From assembly GCA_950022655.1 (NCBI GenBank), contig OX465592.1, positions 5,353,544-5,417,543 on the forward strand: DNA of 64,000 nucleotides, given 5' to 3'. This DNA comes from Alentia gelatinosa (Eukaryota > Annelida > Polychaeta > Phyllodocida > Polynoidae). The position numbers and the translations under genes are program-made. Below the pieces are notes generated by a model. The model was not told where the DNA came from. It worked only from the letters and a program-made list of their open reading frames with translations, and ran no database searches. The stretch's first letter is position 1, and every line of letters begins with the position of its first letter. Shown here piece after piece: positions 41,701-50,700 of the stretch.

Positions 41701-44700
41701 GCCCGCCCCGCCGCCCCCCCTCACGCCGCAGCAACAGCACCTCAAGAACTTCGAGGTGCGCGAAGCCAAGCAGCGGCGGACAGCGAGCGGCGAGATGCCC
41801 ATCCCCAAGGTAGTGAATCCATCTCATCTAATCTCACACTATCCTGTACTCAGTGTAATGTAGCGAGATGCCCTTCCCCAAGGTAGTGAATCCATCTCAT
41901 CTAATCTCACATTATCCTGTACTAAGTGTAATGTTATAAAATACAGCGAGATGCCCTTCCCCAAGGTAGTGAATCAATCTCATGCTATCCAGTACTTAGC
42001 GTAATGTGATAAAATACAGCGAGCGGCGAGATGCCCATCCCCAAGGTACTGAATCCATCTCATCTAATCTCACATTATCCTGTACTAAGTGTAATGTTAT
42101 AAAATACAGCGAGATGCCCTTCCCCAAGGTAGTGAATACAACTTATATAAGACTGTCCTGTACTTAGTGTAATGTAGCGAGATGCCCTTCTCCAAGGTAG
42201 TGAATCCAGTCTAATCTCACACTATCCTTTATCTGACCCCTGATATTTTTGTCCGAAAGGCGTAACCTTGGGAACTCCTTCTCCATATCCCTACGAGTAT
42301 TGCAGTCCATTCTCCATGGGCTGTATCCTGTGTGTGCAGGGGTGAGATAAATACAGAAAGCAAAGAAGTCATTCTTTAACTCGTTTGAATGCTATGTGAT
42401 ATTCACTCGGCTGTCGCACCAGTCATATCACTCTGCATCAAACTTCTGAAGAACGAAGACTTTGACCAAAACTTGTTGGTTTCTTCTTTAGTACTCACTG
42501 TAATGTGACTGTGACAAAATACAGCAAGCGGAAAAAATGCCCATCCCCAAGGTAGTTGATACAACTCAACTTATCTCACATTATCCTGTACTAAGAAAGA
42601 AACTGATGAGTGTTTGGTCTGTGTCCTCATTCGCCATCGAGTTTGGAACTTAGCCTGTCACCTGTTGAGTATGGGTTACAAAACTCGCATGCCTGTTGAG
42701 CACGAGTTGAAGCTCTGGAAGCTAAGATAATTAGTGTAATGTAATGTGACAAAATACAGCAAGCTTCTTCATGAATCCAACTGACATCCTTGTTAGCAGG
42801 TGGACAGTTGGTCTTTAGGTTATGGCTATAGCCTACTATGGTACAACTGCTTGTAAAGTCACTAAGTGACCTGACCACATTTTTGCCTTTTATAGCTAGC
42901 TAAGTACAGATAAGATTTTTGTTTTTGACAGAAGGTTTCATGGTGGTTCAATGCCATACAGTTTTGATATTTAGTATTTTGGTATGGATTTTAAATAATA
43001 GTGAATTCAGTTTGGGGGGGATCTTTGTAGTCACAGGTCCATTTTTAAGAACTCCTTTATGCACATATTTCTACCCCTTAAACTGGTTCAATCATAATAT
43101 GATATGCCTCGTTTGAAAGAGAATAAAAAACAGTAGGTGCTAGGAAGTGGAATTTTCAAGGTAGATTCTATATTTACTGAGATATTCAAGTATTTGTTGA
43201 AAGTGGGGGGGATTCTGAGTGAAATGGGCATACTCAAACAGATGTTTACTCAATAATGATTTACAGTGAGCATTGGTGTAACATTTACCATCTCCATAAG
43301 TGGCAGTGACAGTTACTTACCCTCTAGGAAGTGTCATTATTTAGGTTGAACTTGTATTTGGCATGATATTCATGTTTTTTTGCCTAATTTCAGAGCATGG
43401 GGGGTATCAGCCATCTTTGAATTTTAGTGCAGTCATGTTCCCCCAGAGGACTTTAGCTCCTGTCACTCTCCAAGCATATTAGCACATGCCCTATACCTAT
43501 ATCCTTATATGAACACTAAGTATCTGGTTGAAGCTCAGCCTCACTTTGAACATGGAGCCTGTAGTATGTCAAACTAACACTAGATGGAGCCACAACTAAG
43601 TCCAGATAGGTATATGATTTCTTTTTTTCTGGAGAAGTTTTATGGTAATGCAATATCCTAGTTTTATTATTTAGTATTTTGACATTGATTTAAAAAAGAC
43701 AAACTACTTTATGAACTTCCCCAAACACCTGACAGGCCCAGTAATCAAAGACTTGTAAGATATGCACAAAACTTGTATAAGTTTCTCCTATGGTAACCCA
43801 ACACCTCTCTTTCCCCCTCCCCTATACCTCCAATTCCTTCCAACTCCTGGGGGGGCTTCCTTGATCTCATAGTAATTAATTATTGGTGGACCTTGTATTG
43901 AGTTTTAAATGCGTCCACCTGCTAATTTGGCCTTTAAAGGCCAATATTTCTATTTTAAAATGCACTCTTAGGTCTTGTTTCATTGAGATTCTGGTTTTTT
44001 TTACTATTTCTAAATGCATGACAAATTAGACATGCCTCTTTAACTCCAATAAAAACATGTCAATATTTGTGCTTGGTTTCAGCCGTCGACCAAGAGGTGG
44101 CGCGGCGTGCGTTACCGGCGCTGGGATACTACGTGTGTCAAGCCGGAGCGGAGCATGCTGCCACCGACCGAGAAAGAGCTGCTCGAGTTGATGGAGCGAC
44201 TGGGCACCATCATCAAGCCAGCCGCCATGCCCGACGACTCGCGCCGCTGTCTCCTCTGCCACATCTCAGGGGACGCGCGCGGGGAAGGGCCCGGCAGGTG
44301 AGTCACACTCTACTTGTATCTCAAATACCGAGTGCCCAAGCACAACACTTGAGTATGAATGTTACCGAACATTACAGTGGCAGTGTGGGTTGGGGAGTTA
44401 GCTCAAGGTTAAGTCACTGGAATTGTAACCCCAAGGTTGTGGGTTTTGGGTCTGAGTCCCACTGCAGCCAAGTACTGACAGTATTTTATGTCCCATCACA
44501 GGTTGCTTAGCTTGGACGTGGACAATGGGTACATCTAAATTTACGATGAGAAGCACTGACTTTTTTTTATGTCCCGTCACAGGTTGCTTAGCTTGGACGT
44601 GGACAAATGGGTACATCTGAATTTACAATGAGAAGTACTGACAGTATTTTATGTCCCGTCACAGGTTGCTTAGCTTGGACGTGGACAAATGGGTACATCT

Positions 44701-47700
44701 GAATTTACAATGAGAAGTACTGACAGTATTTTATGTCCCGTCACAGGTTGCTTAGCTTGGACGTGGACAAATGGGTAGATCTGAATTTACAATGAGAAGT
44801 ACTGACAGTATTTTATGTCCCGTCACAGGTTGCTTAGCTTGGACGTGGACAAATGGGTACATCTGAATTTACAATGAGAAGTACTTACAATATTTTATGT
44901 CCCGTCACAGGTTGCTTAGCTTGGATGTGGACAAATGGGTAGATCTGAATTTACAATGAGAAGTACTGACAGTATTTTATGTCCCGTCACAGGTTGCTTA
45001 GCTTGGACGTGGACAAATGGGTACATCTGAATTGTGCGCTGTGGTCGTACGAGGTGTACGAGACGCTGAACGGGGCGCTCATCAACGTGGAGGCTGCGTG
45101 TAAGCGGGGCATGAGCATCGACTGCACTGTCTGCCGCAAGAAGGGCGCCACGCTAGGATGCTTCAAGTTAAGGTGTACCAACGTGTACCACGTCAAGTGT
45201 GCCAAGAAGGACAGTGTTGTATTCTTCCAGGATAAGGTGAGCCTCTTCAGTTTATATAAGCCTGGGTTTTATCGCACCCCTGGTATTTTTGTCCCATAGG
45301 CTTAACATCGGGAACACATTCTCCATGAGTATTGCAGTCCGTTTTCCATGGTTTATATTCTATGTGTTGTCCATTCTTTTAGTTTGAACAGGGGTGAGAT
45401 GAATACAGAAAGCAAATCGTTTTGGTCAAAGTCCTTGTTCTGCAACTCGTTTGAACTCAGCTTTGCCTCATTCATGTCACTCCACATCAAACTCTTGGAG
45501 AAGGATAACTTTGATAAAAACTTGTTGGTTTCTATCTTACTCTAGAAATAGGTTTAAATGATAAACTGAAGACACATGCTTTATAAACTTTTCCCCCACT
45601 TTATCAGGTGGTGATTGCACTGTGAACGCCATCCTCCTCAACCCATACCGTATCGGTCACTAATTTACTGTCACTTTACGCTTTCAGACGATACTCTGTC
45701 CCCAACATGCTCCTAAGGCTGGTCAGGAAAACATCCTCACGTCGCTGAAGGTGTTCCGGCGAGTCTACATCAACCGCGATGAAAACAAGCAAATTGCCAG
45801 GTACGTGTGCCCTGAATCCACACTAGTCCATTGCTGTTCTTCAAATATTAGAAATGGCTGAGAAATTTGAAGAATGATCATTATGATTCTTCTGGAAAAT
45901 GATAGTACAAATGCTTATTTTTACATTTGCCTGAAGACCTGAATATATTGTTTTACGGGCAATCAATCTGGAACCTGTTTTATAATGAAAACAAATAGCT
46001 CCAAAACAATACTCTACTCTGATGATCATTATTTACCAGAAGAAAATCAATGATGTCACCAAACTAAAGATTATGTCTAGACTTCATGAAGTGTGATTTG
46101 GGGTAGAAATGTGCGGGAACTTCATGGTTGTCTAAAACGTGTCGGATGTTTTGAGATTTCCGTCTCTTTGTCCAGCATTGCACATGAGGAGGAGAACTGG
46201 ATAAGATGTGGATTGGGGGAGAAGGGTGTGGGAACTTGTTGATTGTCTAAAATGAGTCACATGTTTTGAGATATCCGTCTCTTTGTTAAGCATTGCACAT
46301 GAGGAGGAAAACTTGATAAGATGTGGTTTGGGGGAGAAAGATGTGGCAACTTGTTCGTTGTCTAAAACACGTCACATGTTTTGAGATGTCCGTCTTTTTG
46401 TTCAGCATTGTACATCAAGAGGAGAACTTGATAAGATGTGGATTGGGAGAGAAGGGTGCGGGAACTTGTTAGTTGTCTAAAACACGTCACATGTTTTGAG
46501 ATGTCCATCTCTTTGTTCAGCATTGTACATTAAGGGGAGAACTTGATGAGATGTGGTTTGTGGGAGAAGGGTGCGGGAACTTGTTCGTTGTGTAAACTGC
46601 GTTACATGTTTTGAGATTTGTGTCTCTTTGTTCAGCATTGCACACCAGTAGGAGAACTTGATAAGATGTGGATTGGGGGAGAAGGGTGCGGGAACTTGTT
46701 GGTTGTGTAAACTGCGTCACATGTTTTGAGATGTCTGTCTCTTTGTTCAGCATTGCACATCAGGAGGAGAAGAAGCACATCATCCGAGTGGGAGCTCTCG
46801 TCTTCCACCAGATCGGTCAGTTACTGCCACACCAACTACAGAGCGGAAAGTTCCACACGCACGACTACATCTACCCGGTGAGTCACTACAGACTTCTCAG
46901 TGTGTGGGTGTTAATAACTATTATCCTACCCCTAAATCTCCATAGACTCCTCATTCTAATGGCGAGCGTTAAGCCGAATGGGCAGTGGGTACCATTTTCT
47001 CATCTATCCGATGAGTCGCCAGACTTTTCAGTGTGGAATCTATATGTGGGTGTTAAGACACATCATAATATATAGAGACATAGTTAGTGTGACTGAATGG
47101 AATCTGTTCGGAGATATTTTGGTCAGAAATACTCACCTCGTTCTTTGAACTGGTAAGTATTTCTGACCAAAATATCAAGGAACGGATGTAATGCAGTCAC
47201 GCTTACTGTGTCTCTTTATTACTATATACCTAGAAATCATTAAGAATGCCATTCTACAACTGAATAGCAGAATGACAGTGGTCACATGGTACGGAGGGAT
47301 GTATGAATATTATTTCGTCACTCGGAGACGAACGGAATTTGTCCTCCTGGTCAGTAAAAGTAAGACATTCGCCTATAGGTATATGATAATAACTAGTACT
47401 ATACACCTACGTACCAACACTTGATAGTTACATATGCTTTTAGGAATGTGCTGACGATGTTTCGCATCAAGGGTAGTTGTTTTGTTATTTTACTAATGTT
47501 TTCTCTGGTTGCTTCTGAAGGTGGGCTTCAAGACGTGTCGCTTCTACTGGAGCTTCCGACAAATTAACCGCAGATGTCGCTACATCTGTAAAATCACAGA
47601 GAACAACGGCGACCCTGAGTTCACCATCCGTGTCCTAGAACCAGGTTACGACGACCTCGTCCTCAAAGGTCCAACACCAAAAGGTCAGTTCTACTCCTCC

Positions 47701-50700
47701 ACAAACCGTATATAAATCATAGTACGTGGTCTCAGTATGTTAATCGTGGAGAATGAGTGAACACTACCGTAAAACCCCGGTTACAAACCGACCCACGACT
47801 TTGGCAAAAATTTATAAGCCGATTGAAAAAAATCTCCCCCCAAAATTAGCTTATAAGCGGTGTTTTACGGTGATTAAATTCTAATGTCTCTGATGATCCT
47901 AGTTATAGGATATTTTAGTATTACGATTAACGGTGAATCTTCTAGAGGGGGCTATTACAAATACATATATGAGTACCATCCCAGGAAGTTTTCTTAAAAA
48001 ACAATACAATTATTTCAACTCGAGATAATAATTGTAGAAAACCAACTTGGCTTTGGTTGAGTGTTTCACTAACGTGAGGTTTGTTTGTTCAGCTGTATGG
48101 ATGCAGATTCTGGAGCCGCTGGAGCGCATGCGACGGGAGAATGACATGGTGAAGATGTTCCCACCCTACCTGTGTGGGAACGAGCTGTTCGGGCTCGGTG
48201 AGCCATCAGTCGTCCGGGTCATCGAATCAGTGAGTAGTTTCTTTCTAATATAATAGTTGTAAATCACCAAGAATGGAATGGTCGTACAGATATATAAGAA
48301 TTGTCGTGAATAGAATGATCATGCAGTTATAGGTGACTCATCATGCATATATTGGTCATACAGTAATATAAGTCTCATCGAGAATATGGTGGTCATAGAG
48401 TTCTAAGTGACTCATGGAAAATAGAGTGGTCGTACAGTTATATAAGACTGATCAAGAATAGAATCGTCATAGAATTATACAGAGATGTCATTTTTCCAGT
48501 GAATTACACTTTTTCATATCCAGTATATGTAATTGCTTTTGCCCCATTTATGCCAATAAGACAGTGGTTTGAACCTACCCACAGACCCTCTGCCACATGC
48601 CATGGCCAACAAGGACATATTATTCAAGTTTTACCGGTCTCTCTGAGGCAGAAAATTCCACTTGAAAAATATTTCCACTTTTTCCCCTGACTCCAAATGA
48701 CATATCTGATTATATAAAACTCCTCGTGAATAGCGTGGTCGTAGAGTTATAGGTGACTCATTGAGAAAAATAGAATGGTTCTAAAGTTGTATAAGATTCC
48801 TGGAATAGAGTGGTTGTACAGTCATAGGTGACTCATCAATGAGTTATATAAGATTCATTGAGAATAGAGTAGTCGTAGAGTTATATATGACTTAGCGTGA
48901 ATATAGTGGTCATACAGTTATATATAACTTCATTGAGAATAGACTGGTCATAGAGTTATATATGACTTAGCGTGAATATAGTGGTCATACAGTTATATAT
49001 TAACTTCATTGAGAATAGACTGGTCGTAGAGTGATATATGACTCATTGAGAATAGAGTGGTCATAGAGTTATAGGTGACTCATTGAGAATAGAGTGGTCG
49101 TAGAGTTATAGGTGACTCATCGTGAATAAAGTGGTCATACAATTATAGATGACTCATTGAGAATAGAGTGGTTATAGAGTTATATAAGACTCATCAAGAA
49201 TAGAGTGGTCGTAGAGCTATATCGTAATGAGATCTGTCGTTGTAACGGGTTTCTCTTTCTCCAGTTGCCCGGCACAGACCTACTCACCACGTACAACTTC
49301 CGCTTCGGCCGGTCGCCTCTCATCGAGATGCCGCTGGCCATCAACCCGACTGGCTGCGCGCGCTCCGAACCCAAACTGCGCACTCACTACAAGAGGCCGC
49401 ACGGCACGCTGCATGGTCAGTCGAGCGTAACCATGTCCCGCTCGCTGGCCTCGTCCCACGGCGACATCAACTCGCCTTACATGAAGCAGTTTGTGCACTC
49501 CAAGTCGCAGCAGTATCGCCGCCTCAAGACCGAGTGGCGCAACAACGTCTACCTCAGACGATCTGGCATCCAGGTGAGTCCTTCTTCTCTCTTATTATCT
49601 CACCCCTGGTATTTTTTCTCCATAGACTTAATATTGGAAACTCATACTCAACGCCCATGAGATATTTAGGAAAAATATCCAATGGGGGATTATGTCAAAA
49701 ATGGTAGCCCATTAGTCAATGTGAAGGGTGAGATAAATTCAGAAATTCTTCTAAGTTTATGGTTTGAATCGCTACGTAATTCACGCTGCTTTGCCTTGTG
49801 AATTACTACGCGATTCAAACTCAATGGGGTACGAGCTCTGACCCTAAACTTTCGTAGGTTTCCATGATAATATAAGTACAATCATGGCATCTGCAAAGCA
49901 GGTATTAAATCCAAATCCAGCGAATCAATTTGTACTGGTCAAGTGATAATATACAAGTTATACAATGATATGATCACCCCAATAGAAATAAGTCTAATAG
50001 AACACATTGGACGTTGCACTGTTGGGGAATATTATTGTAGTTGTTGTTTGGTGATCACATGAGGATGACCTTGATGTTGACCTTGATGATGACCTTGACC
50101 TTGATGATGACCTTGACCTTCAGGGCCTGGGGCTGTTCGCGGCGCGTGACCTTGAGAAGCACACGATGGTGATCGAGTACATCGGGGAGCTGATCCGTAA
50201 CGAGGTGGCCGAGTTCCGTGAGAAGGAGTACGACAACCAGAACCGGGGCGTGTACATGTTCCGCATCGACGACAACCTGGTGATCGACGCCACCATGAGC
50301 GGCGGGCCCGCGCGCTACATCAACCACTCGTGTAACCCCAACTGCGTGGCCGAGGTGGTGCCCTTCGAGAAGGACAGCAAGATCATCATCATCGCCAAGC
50401 GCCGCATCGCCCGCGGAGAGGAGGTGAGCACCGAGCGAAGGACACAGTCTTTAAAATTTCAAAGTATCATTTATGGGGAAGGATTGGTGATAAATAGGTG
50501 TTTGAATATTTCCGGGGTTTTTTTTTTCCAAACCTCACTGGCATCCCTCTTATTAATAATCGTACTGGGGATGCGTATTTTGAGTAACTATTTAAATTCA
50601 TATTAACCTTCTTTAAGGTGCAGCTGAGTGTGCATCTCTATAACTGAACTGCCTTCTTTAAGGTGGAATTCCATTTATACAAATTTAGCAGCGATGTTGC

